From Pseudomonadota bacterium (GTDB lineage Bacteria > Myxococcota_A > Polyangia > GCA-2747355), in assembly GCA_016711215.1 (NCBI GenBank), contig JADJTL010000003.1, positions 372,001 through 436,000 of the forward strand: DNA of 64,000 nucleotides, in the 5' to 3' direction. The notes under the pieces were generated by a model. The model was not told the DNA's origin. It ran no database searches and was given only the letters and a program-made list of their open reading frames with translations. Each line of letters opens with the position of its first letter. Positions within the stretch are counted from its first letter, which is position 1. The position numbers and the translations under genes are program-made. This document shows, in pieces, positions 43,898-52,980 of the stretch.

Positions 43898-46492
43898 TCA
43901 GGTCCTCGGCGCTGGGAAGGTCGCGCTCGCGCCAGCGTCGTCATCATGCATCGCTGCCGACTCACCGTCACGATCGGTCGCTCCGAGCCGCTCGCGCAGG
44001 ATCGCCACGCGATCGCTCGCCTCGCGAAAGGTCGGGTCGCGCTTCAGCACCTTCTCGTAGTAGTAGAGCGCCTCGGCATCGTCGTCGAACTGGTCATAGG
44101 ACTGGCCGAGCTCGAAGTAGAGGGCGACCGCCTCGCGCTCGGAGATGCCTTCGACGTAGAGCCCCGTCTTCAGCTCGTTGATCGCCTCGGCAAGCTCGCC
44201 CTTGTCGCGCAGGCAGAGCCCGACCATCAGGTGGCAGAGCACCTCCTTGGCGGGCGCTCGCATCGCGATACGAAACTGACCGATGGCGTCGTCCTGCAAG
44301 CCCATCTCGCGGTAGGCGATGCCGAGATCGTAGTGCGTATCGTAGTCCTCGACCTGGACGCCGTGCGCTGTCACGCCCTGCTTGACGTCCTGTAAGCCGT
44401 CGTCGAGCTCGTAGGTGGACTCCGCGACCGACTCGTTCGTCGAGGCGCCGTGCAGGCTCAGCTCGCTCGCCAACGCCGCGGCGAGGTCGTGGGCGGCCGC
44501 GCTCGTCTCGGCCGAGGCCGACGGCGCAGGCCCCTGCTGGCTTTGCATCGCCTCAACTTCACTGAACTTCCCCTCGATCAGCGGGTGGCCTGGGTAGCGT
44601 GTCGCCAGCTCCGTCAAGATCGCGCGGGCCTCGGCAAACAGGGCCTGCTGGATGAAGAAGTCCGCTTCCTCTAGATCGTCAGCGAGGCCCGTTCCAGCGG
44701 CCTCTTGCCGCTGGAGCCGCTCCTGCAGCAGGTCCCGACCCGCCTGCAGCGGGAGCTGAATCACATCGGAGGTCGGCGTCACCCCTCCCAGCGTGTCGAC
44801 GGCCTCGCCGCGGACGGCGATGCTCCCCGTTCCCTCTTCGAACTCCTCGAGCTCGATGTTGAGCACCTCGGCGGCGGCCCCCACGGCGGTCGCCTGCACA
44901 TCGGTGTCCAGTCCGATCCTGGGGTCGTCGGGGCGATAGAGACCCGAGCTCTCGACGACGATCTCCTCGACGATGTCCTCGGCCTCCAGGTCGATCGAGC
45001 CGACCGCGTCGAGGCCGTCCGTGATGTCGATCGTCTCCTGGTCGAGTTCCTCCGCAGGCCCCCGCCCGCCCAGACCGGCCGCGCCACCGTCGAGGCGCGC
45101 CAACAACGCGCGAGCGTCGGCGTTGCCCGGGTCCAGGCTCAGCGCATCGTGGAGCTGCCGCGAGGCGCCGAGCGGATCCTCGGCCGCGATCGTCCGCGCG
45201 ACCGAGAGCAGCTCGGTGCTGGCCGCCCCGGGTCGTCCAAGCTGGCGATAGAGATCGGCCAGCCGCAGCCGCGCTTCGATGTTCTCGGGCTCGTAGCCGA
45301 AGACCTGCCGCAGATGACCGACGGCCTTATCCAGCAGCCCGTATTTGATGTAGACGTCGGCCTCGGCGACGATGCGCGCCGCGTTCTCGGCGCGTTCGTC
45401 GCTCGGCAGCGCCGTCAGCGGCGCCGGCACCTCGACCAAGGTCGGCGACTGCGGCAACGGAGCATGGGCGGCCGAACCGGTCGTTGGCGGACTGATTCGC
45501 TCCACCACCACCGGCAGAGCGGGCATCTCGTCGCTGTTCAGCGCGGGCAGGGCGGGTTGCAGACTTGAGCGCGAGCGGCCGGCCGCACCGACCGCGCTGC
45601 CCAACGCGGAGCGCGCCTCGGCGTCATCGGGCGCCAACTCGAGCACGCGCTCAAAGGTGACAGTGGCGCGCTCAGGACGACCGCCCTCGCGCTGAATGCG
45701 CGCCAGCTCCTTGAGCACTGAAATCGTCTTCGGCACCTGACCGAGATCCTGGAAGGCCTCGGCCAAATGCTGCAGCGTATCCTCGTCACGAGGGTCTGCC
45801 TTGAAGGCAACCTGCAGCTTCTGCAGCGCTCGGCGCGGATCGCGGCGCCGCAGGTAGAGCGCAGCGAGCTCCTTGACGACCGCGACCTGCTCGGGATCGT
45901 GGTAGACTAAGCGCTCGGCAACTTTGATGAAATCGTCGATTCTTCCAGCCGCGCGCAATTGATCAGCGGCCTGCGTGAACTCGACGACCGCCTCGGCGCG
46001 GAGCTGCTCCTTGCTGCAGAGCTCGGCCAACTTGATGCGCGTCGCGACGTTCTCCGGCGCGAGCTCGACAACCTGCCGCAACGCGCCGATCGCGTCCTTG
46101 CCGCGCTCCTGTTGCTGGAAGTAAGAGGCGACCCGCTCGTACTGCTGGATGGCATCGTTGAGCAGCCCAAGCTGCCGATAGAGCTCCGCGAGCTTGAGGT
46201 TGATGTTGACCTGGGTCGAGTCGATGTTGAGGATCTGCTTGTAGACGGCGACCGCCTTCAAGTAGAAGCCCTGCTCCGAATAGAACTCGGCCACCTTCAG
46301 GTAGGTGTCGACCGCCTGCCGCTGATCCCCATGCTTGGCCCACAGATCGCCGATCTTGAGCCAGATGCGCACATCGCGCGGATCTTCATCAACGATTCTC
46401 GCGTATTCGCGGATCGCGCGCTCGTACTGACCCTTCTGCACGAACTTCTGTGCAGCGTTGATTACTTTGGTCTTGTTGACTTTAGCGACCAA
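43898..46492 (-). CDS. Large TPR-repeat protein, unrecognised
   Basis: A protein of about 864 residues made almost wholly of TPR hairpins, beginning AKVNKTKVINAAQKFVQKGQYERAIREYARI. More than ten repeats follow (for example LLNDAIQQYERVASYFQQ and VPKTISVLKELARIQ). An acidic linker rich in Asp, Glu and Ile (about residues 450-560) precedes a last TPR block. I set the start at TTG 46492 so that it reads MVAKVNK; the frame is open to another TTG at 46510. It likely acts as a scaffold. No signal peptide, so it should be cytoplasmic. It lies directly upstream of the FHA-GAF-SpoIIE gene, suggesting a joint signalling complex. Confidence 0.8.
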   Translation of the reverse strand: MVAKVNKTKVINAAQKFVQKGQYERAIREYARIVDEDPRDVRIWLKIGDLWAKHGDQRQAVDTYLKVAEFYSEQGFYLKAVAVYKQILNIDSTQVNINLKLAELYRQLGLLNDAIQQYERVASYFQQQERGKDAIGALRQVVELAPENVATRIKLAELCSKEQLRAEAVVEFTQAADQLRAAGRIDDFIKVAERLVYHDPEQVAVVKELAALYLRRRDPRRALQKLQVAFKADPRDEDTLQHLAEAFQDLGQVPKTISVLKELARIQREGGRPERATVTFERVLELAPDDAEARSALGSAVGAAGRSRSSLQPALPALNSDEMPALPVVVERISPPTTGSAAHAPLPQSPTLVEVPAPLTALPSDERAENAARIVAEADVYIKYGLLDKAVGHLRQVFGYEPENIEARLRLADLYRQLGRPGAASTELLSVARTIAAEDPLGASRQLHDALSLDPGNADARALLARLDGGAAGLGGRGPAEELDQETIDITDGLDAVGSIDLEAEDIVEEIVVESSGLYRPDDPRIGLDTDVQATAVGAAAEVLNIELEEFEEGTGSIAVRGEAVDTLGGVTPTSDVIQLPLQAGRDLLQERLQRQEAAGTGLADDLEEADFFIQQALFAEARAILTELATRYPGHPLIEGKFSEVEAMQSQQGPAPSASAETSAAAHDLAAALASELSLHGASTNESVAESTYELDDGLQDVKQGVTAHGVQVEDYDTHYDLGIAYREMGLQDDAIGQFRIAMRAPAKEVLCHLMVGLCLRDKGELAEAINELKTGLYVEGISEREAVALYFELGQSYDQFDDDAEALYYYEKVLKRDPTFREASDRVAILRERLGATDRDGESAAMHDDDAGASATFPAPRT

Positions 46493-46612
46493 CGTCAGTT
46501 CTTGCGGCAAGTCACCAGCAGGCGCCCCGGGCCCCTCCCGGTGCGGATTGTTGGCGAGGGTATCATGGTCTCGTGGCGCGGGCGATCCACGAAGCTCGAA
46601 GCGCTCACGGCA

Positions 46613-47977
46613 TCATCCCTTCCGCTCGCGCACGAGTCGCTCCAGGAAGTGGGTATCCAGCCGCGCCGCGGCAAAGGCCTCACTCGCTGCGATCTCTCTG
46701 AAAAGCTCAACATTGCTAACAATTCCCTCGATCACGAGTTCTCCGAGCGCGCGCCGTAGGCGGCGAATCGCCTCGTCGCGCGTGGCACCCCAGACCACGA
46801 GCTTGGCGATCAACGAGTCGTAGTGCGGCGGCACAACGTACTGGGCGTAGGCCGCGGTGTCGACCCGCACACCATAACCGCCCGGCCAGTGCAGCGCGGT
46901 GATGCGTCCCGGCGACGGGGCGAAGGTCACCGGATCCTCCGCGTTGATCCGGCACTCGATGGCGTGACCGCGGAGCTGCAGCTGATCCTGATTCCAGGCC
47001 AGGGGCTCACCTGCGGCCACGGCGAGCTGCGCCTGGACCAGGTCCACGCCGGCGACCAGCTCGGTGACGGTGTGCTCGACCTGCAGCCGCGTGTTCATCT
47101 CCATGAAGTAGCAGTGCCCGCTCTCGTCGCGCAGGAACTCCAACGTGCCCGCGTTGTCGTAGCCCACCGCCGCGCAGGCGCGCACGGCGAGCGCCCCGAG
47201 CTGCGCTCGATCCGCGGGGCTGAGGATGGCCGACGGCGCCTCCTCGACCAGCTTCTGGTGCCGGCGCTGGATCGAGCACTCGCGCTCGCCGAGGTGGACG
47301 ACCTTCCCGTGACGGTCGCCCATCACCTGAATCTCGATGTGGCGCGGCGCGGAGATGAAGCGCTCGACGTAGACATCGGGGTTGCCGAAGCCCGCCTCGG
47401 CCTCGCTTCGGGCCGTGGTCCAGGAGGCGAGCAGCGTGCTCTCGTCGCCGACGATTTTCATGCCCCGGCCGCCGCCACCGGCGCAGGCCTTGATGATCAA
47501 CGGGTAGCCGATCGCGCGGGCCGCGCTGCGCAGCTCGGCCTCGGTCGCCAGCACGCCGGATCCGGGCAAGATCGGCACGCCGGCGGCCGCCATCGCCGCG
47601 CGGGCGCGCACCTTGTCGCCCATCAGACCCATCAGCCGGGGTGAGGGCCCGATGAAGACCAAACCACAGCGCTCGCAGAGCTCGGCGAACTCCGCGCTCT
47701 CTGCGAGGAACCCATAGCCCGGATGCACCGCATCCGCCCCGGTGATCTCGGCCGCGCTGATGATCGCCGGGATATTGAGGTAGGAGTCGCGAGCCGGCGC
47801 CGGCCCGATGCAGACGGCCTGGTCGGCAAAGCGCACATGCAGCGCCTCAGCGTCAGCCTGCGAGTAGACCGCGACCGTGCGCAGACCGACCTCACGACAG
47901 GCGCGCAGGATGCGCAGCGCTATCTCACCGCGGTTGGCGATCAGTACCTTAGAGAAGGTGCGCCGGGCTGGGGTCAT
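46613..47977 (-). CDS. accC: Acetyl-CoA carboxylase biotin carboxylase subunit
   Basis: A biotin carboxylase of about 454 residues that ATP-dependently carboxylates biotin on AccB. It has KVLIANRGEIALRILRAC at the N-terminus, the glycine-rich ATP loop KACAGGGGRGMKIV, MEMNTRLQVEHTVTELV at the active site and the C-terminal RINAEDP...PSPGRI region. A GTG-ATG pair marks the start; I used the ATG at 47977. It lies 15 bp after accB on the same strand. This pair makes the first half of acetyl-CoA carboxylase for fatty acid synthesis; the carboxyltransferase genes are elsewhere. Confidence 0.96.
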   Translation of the reverse strand: MTPARRTFSKVLIANRGEIALRILRACREVGLRTVAVYSQADAEALHVRFADQAVCIGPAPARDSYLNIPAIISAAEITGADAVHPGYGFLAESAEFAELCERCGLVFIGPSPRLMGLMGDKVRARAAMAAAGVPILPGSGVLATEAELRSAARAIGYPLIIKACAGGGGRGMKIVGDESTLLASWTTARSEAEAGFGNPDVYVERFISAPRHIEIQVMGDRHGKVVHLGERECSIQRRHQKLVEEAPSAILSPADRAQLGALAVRACAAVGYDNAGTLEFLRDESGHCYFMEMNTRLQVEHTVTELVAGVDLVQAQLAVAAGEPLAWNQDQLQLRGHAIECRINAEDPVTFAPSPGRITALHWPGGYGVRVDTAAYAQYVVPPHYDSLIAKLVVWGATRDEAIRRLRRALGELVIEGIVSNVELFREIAASEAFAAARLDTHFLERLVRERKG

Positions 47978-47992
47978 CACGCGGCCGACTGA

Positions 47993-48496
47993 TCAGGCGC
48001 CGTCGACGCGAAAGAGCGCCTGACCGAACTCGACGGAGTCGCCGCTATTGACGAGGACCTCGAGGATCCTCGCATCGCGCTCGGCCTCGATCTCGTTCAT
48101 CAGTTTCATCGCCTCGATGATGCACAGGGTCTGGCCCCTGCGCACCGTCTGCCCGACCTCGACGTAGGGCGCTGCGTCGGGGCTGGCCGCGCGATAGAAG
48201 GTACCGACGAAGGGCGAGGTGATGGTCTTGGCCGCCACCTCGGGCGAAGCATTCGTACCACGCGACCGCTCGCCGGCACCGGACGTCGCGACGCCGGCCG
48301 CATCGTCGATCGCGACTGCCGCAACCGCTGGCTGCACGCGCGCCGCGCCCGAGCTACGCTTGAGCCTGACGCGGCCCTCGTCCGTCTCGACCTCGAGCTC
48401 GCTCAGGTCGTACTGGCGCAGAATACGCGCCAGCGCCCGGACCTCGGCCAGTGACTGCGCTCGGCCTTCAGTCTTGTTCACATCTTCATTTGCCAT
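47993..48496 (-). CDS. accB: Biotin carboxyl carrier protein of acetyl-CoA carboxylase
   Basis: A 167-residue BCCP. The N-terminal part is a short helix and an Ala/Gly linker. The C-terminal biotinyl domain starts SPFVGTFYRAASPDAAPYVEVGQTV and carries the biotinylated Lys in IIEAMKLMNEIEAE. The Pro/Ala linker is typical. It starts with an ATG at 48496 and is co-oriented with accC. Domain and neighbour agree fully. Confidence 0.95.
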   Translation of the reverse strand: MANEDVNKTEGRAQSLAEVRALARILRQYDLSELEVETDEGRVRLKRSSGAARVQPAVAAVAIDDAAGVATSGAGERSRGTNASPEVAAKTITSPFVGTFYRAASPDAAPYVEVGQTVRRGQTLCIIEAMKLMNEIEAERDARILEVLVNSGDSVEFGQALFRVDGA

Positions 48497-48544
48497 CGTC
48501 CTCAGCCCCGTTGAGCGCCCGACGCTCCGCTCGCCCGAACCTGC

Positions 48545-48901
48545 TCATTCGAGCACGGCGGCGAGGCGCGAAGCGAAGGTGCGCAGCAGGAAACGTCCCC
48601 GCCCGACGTTGCCATCGGGCGCCAGTATCAGCGCGAGATAGTGCCGCAATCCGACCGCACGCACCAGCAGCGTCAGGCGGTCGGTGGAAACCGCGATCTC
48701 AGCGACCTGGCCGTACTCCAGCACCTGTGCTGTTCGGCGCACCTCGGCCAGCACCCCGGTGAGCTGCGGGCCAAACCCTGCAGCCGTCGCGCTGGGCTCG
48801 GCGAAGGACTGATCGACGACCGCCCCATCGTCGCGCAGCAGCACCACGCCCCAGGACTCCGCGCATGCCTGGCCGAGCGCTCTGATCAGCGGCGTGTTCA
48901 T
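48545..48901 (-). CDS. Roadblock/LC7-domain (MglB-like) protein
   Basis: A 118-residue single-domain protein: ALGQACAESWGVVLLRDDGAVVDQSF, then VLAEVRRTAQVLEYGQVAEIAVSTDRLTLLVRAVG and YLALILAPDGNVGRGRFLLRTF. This alternation matches roadblock/LC7 proteins, which dimerise and often act as GTPase-activating partners of small Ras-like proteins such as MglA. The frame is open upstream to 49144, but MNTPLI at 48901 has GAAGG 8 nt before it and the upstream residues are not conserved-looking. No small GTPase gene is adjacent. It sits between tonB-like and accB genes. Confidence 0.78.
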   Translation of the reverse strand: MNTPLIRALGQACAESWGVVLLRDDGAVVDQSFAEPSATAAGFGPQLTGVLAEVRRTAQVLEYGQVAEIAVSTDRLTLLVRAVGLRHYLALILAPDGNVGRGRFLLRTFASRLAAVLE

Positions 48902-48963
48902 CCGGGCGCCTTCATCGGTCGCTCGCGCGCCGGCGCGCGCCGGGGCCACACGCCGGCGCGCCA

Positions 48964-50526
48964 CTAGGCCCCAACACGCCCCAGCCCAGTCGCCGAGGCG
49001 ATCCCCGAGATCCCGCGCGGGCGCAGGACAGGAGGTGAAGCGCTGGGCCTCGCCTGCTCCCTGGGCGGCGCGCCGCGCCGGCTGTGGCGCAGGCTGTCGC
49101 CGGGCTGCGTGAGGATGAAGGGCTCGACCCCGAAGGTGCCACACTGGCGCTCGTCGCGGTGAAAGCTCCAGTGCATGTAGACCTGCCCGTTGGCCGAGCG
49201 AATCGCCACCGGTGTCGGCGGGAAGGGCGCCGCGCTGAAGACCGTGTCGAGCGCGGCCGCATCGAAGACGAGCTGGCCGCTGGGCCGCACAATCGTCGCC
49301 TTCGCCACCGCCCCCTCGGGCGCCACGGCGATCTCAATCGTCGTCCTCAGCGTCGGGTCGTTGAGTGGGTGCTGGCCTGACTTGCGATCCAGGCTGCCGA
49401 GGAAGTCGAAGCCCCAGCGCGTATGAATCCGTCGATGCATGCGAGCGATGTAGAGCGCGAAGGGGTCAGCACGCGTGTTCAACGCGGTCTGGTTGCCGGA
49501 GCGCACGTCGGGCGTGAAGTTCTCCAGCGCCGCCCGCAGCCGCCTCCAGCGCCCCTCCACCGCGCCTCCGCGCGCGACCGAGGGCGTCCGCAGCGCGAGC
49601 TCGCGCTCGCGCTCGGCGCCCGCGCCAAACACGCGATCATAGCCGCGGTGGTCGAGCGAGAGCACCGGCCGCGATTCGCGCGCCGCTGCGGACTGCTCCG
49701 CGCTTCCACCGAGCGCCGGCGCGGGACCCTCGCCGCGAACCAGAGGCTCGGCCGCCAGGGCGCGCCCGGATCCGGGAGCGGAAGGCGTCGCGCCGCGCAT
49801 CGTCAATAGCGGTGCACGCGGTGGGCGCGCGCCAGCCGCGGATCGCGCTGGTGCTGGTGCTGGTGCTGGCGCTGGCGCTGGCGCGTGGCCCACGGCCTGA
49901 TCCGGGGCGTCCCGTAACCCGGGCCGCGTGGCCGGAGGCTGCGCCGACGTGCGCGGTGAGGGCGCGCGTGCCATCGCCAGCTCGATCGCCGCCGACTCGT
50001 CGCCCACCTCGAGGGTCGTCTCCTTGGCGCGCGTCTCCAGCTCGACCCGGCGATTCTCGTCCGAGAGGAAGCGGGCGTCGTCCGGCGCGCGCTCGCTGCG
50101 CGGCGCCTCCAGCTCGACCATCGTCCGCGCCCGATCGCGAGAAGGAAGGGGCCGCGGCGGCAGTGGCGTCGCTGGCGCTGGCGGCTGCGGCTCGGGCACA
50201 GGCGCAGGCACAGCCTCAGCTCGCATCGGCAAAGGCTGCGGCGCAGGGCGATCGGGGGCCGGCCGCAGGGGCGGCGACTGGGGCAAGGTCGGCTCCGCTG
50301 CCGGCGCCGCCGCTGGCGCGACCGCCAACTCGACCTCGACCGCCCGCGGTCTGGGGGGCGCAGCCGGCGGCTCGCGTACCAGCACCAGAATCAACGCCAA
50401 GTTGAGGTGCACCGCGAGCGACGCGACGACAAACCAGCGCAGGGCCGCGTGACCGGCGCGTGGCGCCGACGCCCGCCCCCGATCCCCGGGGCCAGGTCCG
50501 CTGGTCTCCTCGTTGGCAGAGCGCAT
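48964..50526 (-). CDS. TonB-family energy transducer with long Pro/Ala linker
   Basis: A protein of about 520 residues. It has one membrane helix near residues 28-50 (ALRWFVVASLAVHLNLALILVLV), then more than 300 residues of Pro/Ala/Glu-rich periplasmic linker including (AP)n runs. A C-terminal TonB-like domain follows: RTTIEIAVAPEGAVAKATIVRPSGQLVFDAAALDTVF and a PFPPTPVAI-type ending. The ATG at 50526 is taken; a TTG lies 6 bp upstream. It follows exbD by 8 bp and exbB-exbD by design, forming a second energy-transduction motor distinct from the Tol operon at 1-2685. The outer-membrane partner is not in the window. Confidence 0.85.
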   Translation of the reverse strand: MRSANEETSGPGPGDRGRASAPRAGHAALRWFVVASLAVHLNLALILVLVREPPAAPPRPRAVEVELAVAPAAAPAAEPTLPQSPPLRPAPDRPAPQPLPMRAEAVPAPVPEPQPPAPATPLPPRPLPSRDRARTMVELEAPRSERAPDDARFLSDENRRVELETRAKETTLEVGDESAAIELAMARAPSPRTSAQPPATRPGLRDAPDQAVGHAPAPAPAPAPAPARSAAGARPPRAPLLTMRGATPSAPGSGRALAAEPLVRGEGPAPALGGSAEQSAAARESRPVLSLDHRGYDRVFGAGAERERELALRTPSVARGGAVEGRWRRLRAALENFTPDVRSGNQTALNTRADPFALYIARMHRRIHTRWGFDFLGSLDRKSGQHPLNDPTLRTTIEIAVAPEGAVAKATIVRPSGQLVFDAAALDTVFSAAPFPPTPVAIRSANGQVYMHWSFHRDERQCGTFGVEPFILTQPGDSLRHSRRGAPPREQARPSASPPVLRPRGISGIASATGLGRVGA

Positions 50527-50534
50527 CGGCAAGC

Positions 50535-50960
50535 TCAGGGCTGGCCTTCCACCGCTACACCCAGCCGCTCGAAACCGATCGAGCGCGCCGCGTCCATCAC
50601 CCGTACCACCGTGCCATGATACGCCTTGCGGTCCGCCACGACCAGCAGCCGAGCGGAGGGCTTGGCTTGATGCTCGCGGCGCAGCGTCTCCACCATCTGC
50701 TCGAGCGACAGCTTCCGCTGGCGCATCTCGATGCCGCCGCTGCGGTTGACCACCACGACCACGTCCGGCTGCCGATCGGCCTGAGCCTTACCGGAGCCGC
50801 TGGGGAGCTCGACCTTCATCGACGGGCTGACGATGAAACTCGCCGTGACCATGAAGACGATCAAGAGCACGAGCATGATGTCGACCATCGGCGTCACGTT
50901 GATCTCGGTGATCAAGCGCTCCTCATGGTCATCGTCGTGCAGCCCGGCACCGCCCGCCAT
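50535..50960 (-). CDS. exbD: ExbD/TolR-family biopolymer transport protein
   Basis: A 141-residue ExbD: the short cytoplasmic start, then ITEINVTPMVDIMLVLLIVFMVTASF with the functional Asp, and a periplasmic alpha/beta domain. It lies between exbB (8-bp gap) and the tonB-like gene on the minus strand. It is paralogous to tolR in this window (the same INVTPMVD element) but serves the second system. Complete and normal length. Confidence 0.93.
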   Translation of the reverse strand: MAGGAGLHDDDHEERLITEINVTPMVDIMLVLLIVFMVTASFIVSPSMKVELPSGSGKAQADRQPDVVVVVNRSGGIEMRQRKLSLEQMVETLRREHQAKPSARLLVVADRKAYHGTVVRVMDAARSIGFERLGVAVEGQP

Positions 50961-50968
50961 CCGCTCAC

Positions 50969-51625
50969 CTATCCCCGTGGAGCCGGCGCCGCCGCGCTCG
51001 GCCGGCGCCGCAGCTCGGCCAGCAGGAGGTGCACCAGGCCGTCAGAGGCAGTCAGCTGCGCCCGGATGCGCCGCTGGAAGTAGTTGAAGGCCATCACGGC
51101 GGGAATCGCGACGAAGAGCCCCATCGCCGTCGCCACCAGCGCCTCGGAGATCCCGGCCATGACGGCCTTCGCGGCGCCCGCGCTGTCCACCGAGAGGTCG
51201 TGGAAGGCCTTGATAATACCGATGACCGTGCCGAAGAGCCCGATGAAGGGCGCGTTGTTGCCGAGCGTCCCGAGAATCGCGAGGCGCTCCTCCATCCGGG
51301 TGCGCTGTATCGCCTTCGCCGCCGCCATAGCCTCGGCGGCGGATTCAGGCCCCTTCTCGTAGGCGAGCAGGCCCTCGTAGGCCACGCGGGCCGCGACCGA
51401 GGCCAGCGGCCCGACCATCCGCCGCGCCCGCTCGAGGTCGCCGACCTCTAGATAGGTGACGAGGCGCTCGCCGAGGTCGGCGGCGTCACCGGCGATCCGA
51501 TGGAAGACGAAGGCGCGCTCGAGGATGATGCCGAGGCTCAGCACCGAGAGCGCGACGAGCGACCAGAGCACCCAGCTCGCGCCGGTGACGATCATGGTCT
51601 TGAGCAGGAGCTGAACGATGTCCAT
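50969..51625 (-). CDS. exbB: ExbB/MotA/TolQ-family proton channel protein
   Basis: A 218-residue ExbB-type stator. The first helix is at residues 14-34 (SWVLWSLVALSVLSLGIILE). The conserved GTLGNNAPFIGLFGTVIGIIKAFHDLS loop precedes the second helix, and SEALVATAMGLFVAIPAVMAFNYFQRR is the third. The ATG is preceded by GGGGGAAA. It is the first gene of the exbB-exbD-tonB set and diverges from the RRM gene. It is likely driven by a promoter in the 51626-52007 gap. Confidence 0.93.
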   Translation of the reverse strand: MDIVQLLLKTMIVTGASWVLWSLVALSVLSLGIILERAFVFHRIAGDAADLGERLVTYLEVGDLERARRMVGPLASVAARVAYEGLLAYEKGPESAAEAMAAAKAIQRTRMEERLAILGTLGNNAPFIGLFGTVIGIIKAFHDLSVDSAGAAKAVMAGISEALVATAMGLFVAIPAVMAFNYFQRRIRAQLTASDGLVHLLLAELRRRPSAAAPAPRG

Positions 51626-52007
51626 CGATTTCCCCCACGGGGGCTGACGACGATGCTGTCGGCGTCCGCGAGGCGGGACCGCGCCGCACCACCCGCCCGT
51701 GCGCGCCTCGCGCGACCGGCGCCCGGCCCGTCGCGGCGGCCGGCCCGCGTACGCCTAGCACCTTTGACTGGGGGAGACAAGCCACCGCCCCGCACGCAAC
51801 CCTGAGGCCCGCCCCGAATCCGCTTGACAAAGGTCGCACCCAATGATGATGGTGCCTCGTTTCCGCGCTGATCTGGGAGCGATTCTCGGGGGCGTGCGGC
51901 GACAGCCAACACGGGGCCGCCACCAAGGGCGCATCGGGGTTCGATGCGGGGCGTTTCCCCGAGCAATGCGGGCCAGGAAGTGGCCCGAGGAATGGGATCA
52001 GATCGCG
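51626..52007. other. 382-bp divergent intergenic region
   Basis: No convincing gene in either strand. It separates exbB (minus) from the RRM protein gene (plus) and should contain both promoters. A plausible plus-strand promoter begins with TTGACA at 51824. The 150-bp leader before the RRM gene is long and contains an in-frame upstream ATG (51966). Confidence 0.6.
51824..51852 (+). promoter_or_regulatory. Candidate promoter of the RRM protein gene
   Basis: A perfect -35 hexamer TTGACA (51824-51829) is followed by a weak -10 region (TGATGG at 51847, 17-nt spacing). Transcription from here would leave a leader of about 150 nt, as seen for cold-inducible RNA-binding protein genes. Confidence 0.28.
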
Positions 52008-52400
<393 letters not shown>

Positions 52401-52604
52401 ATGGCATTTGACGGCAGACCAGGCTTTAGCAAACGGCAAAAGGAGCTCGCGCGGCAGGAACGGCACAAGCGAAAGACGGAGCGCAAAGCGCAACGGCAAT
52501 CGGTTGTGGGTGTTACCCCCGAAGCGCAGGCCGACACGGCCAGCGTCGCGAGCGACGAGCCAACGACAGAATCAGCAGCCACGTCGCTGCCGCGTTCTCA
52601 GTGA
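52401..52604 (+). CDS. Small basic protein, unrecognised
   Basis: A 67-residue protein starting at the ATG that directly follows the RRM gene stop. Residues about 10-33 are a charged helix rich in Lys, Arg and Gln (SKRQKELARQERHKRKTERK); the tail is Ala/Thr/Ser-rich. The zero-spacing suggests translational coupling to the RRM protein, so the two products are probably needed together, perhaps as RNA-associated partners. The pattern recurs in my memory of deltaproteobacterial genomes, but I cannot name a family. Confidence 0.6.
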   Translation: MAFDGRPGFSKRQKELARQERHKRKTERKAQRQSVVGVTPEAQADTASVASDEPTTESAATSLPRSQ

Positions 52605-52726
52605 ACTGAACGGTAGCGGTGCGGAAGCTGTCACTCATCGTTGTTGGCAGGGCGGTGAGGCCTGGCTGCCACCCCGATCGAGCTCAGACCGAGCGCAATC
52701 AGTCCGAGTTTGATCGGGGCCCTTGG

Positions 52727-52786
52727 CAGTTGATCAAGCAGCAGTTGATCAAGCAGCAGTTGATCAAGCAGCAGTTGATCAAGCAG
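52727..52786. repeat. 15-bp tandem repeat (four copies)
   Basis: Four perfect copies of CAGTTGATCAAGCAG, each with the palindrome TGATCA. Read on the plus strand they would spell QLIKQ repeats, but the frame has no support as a gene. Confidence 0.97.
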
Positions 52787-52868
52787 TTATCGAGCGACCT
52801 TCCAGCGCGGTGGGTGCCGCGACTGGGGACCATGGCCGCAGCGGGTCCCGCGACATCGCGCATGCGCT

Positions 52869-52904
52869 CGTCCCCTTCGGCGTCCCCTTCGGCGTCCCCT
52901 TCGG
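52869..52904. repeat. 12-bp tandem repeat (three copies)
   Basis: Three perfect copies of CGTCCCCTTCGG followed by a partial fourth, about 80 bp after the 15-bp array in the same gap. Confidence 0.95.
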
Positions 52905-52980
52905 CGTCCACCGCTTCGTCCTCAGGGTGGGTTGATCGGCGCTGCAACAGGCGCCGATCGCTTGGGAGCGCGCGCGCGTA

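Larger units (their letters stand above)
52605..52980. other. 376-bp gap with two tandem arrays
   Basis: I find no convincing gene here. It holds a four-copy 15-bp array and a three-copy 12-bp array, both perfect. Small open frames run across it, but they lack support. Confidence 0.65.

Noticed and set aside
42023..44395. A 790-residue plus-strand open frame
   Set aside because: It is antisense to the FHA-GAF-SpoIIE and TPR genes, which have clear domains.
52727..52904. The repeats as a CRISPR-like array
   Set aside because: The units are directly contiguous with no unique spacers and are only 12-15 bp long.
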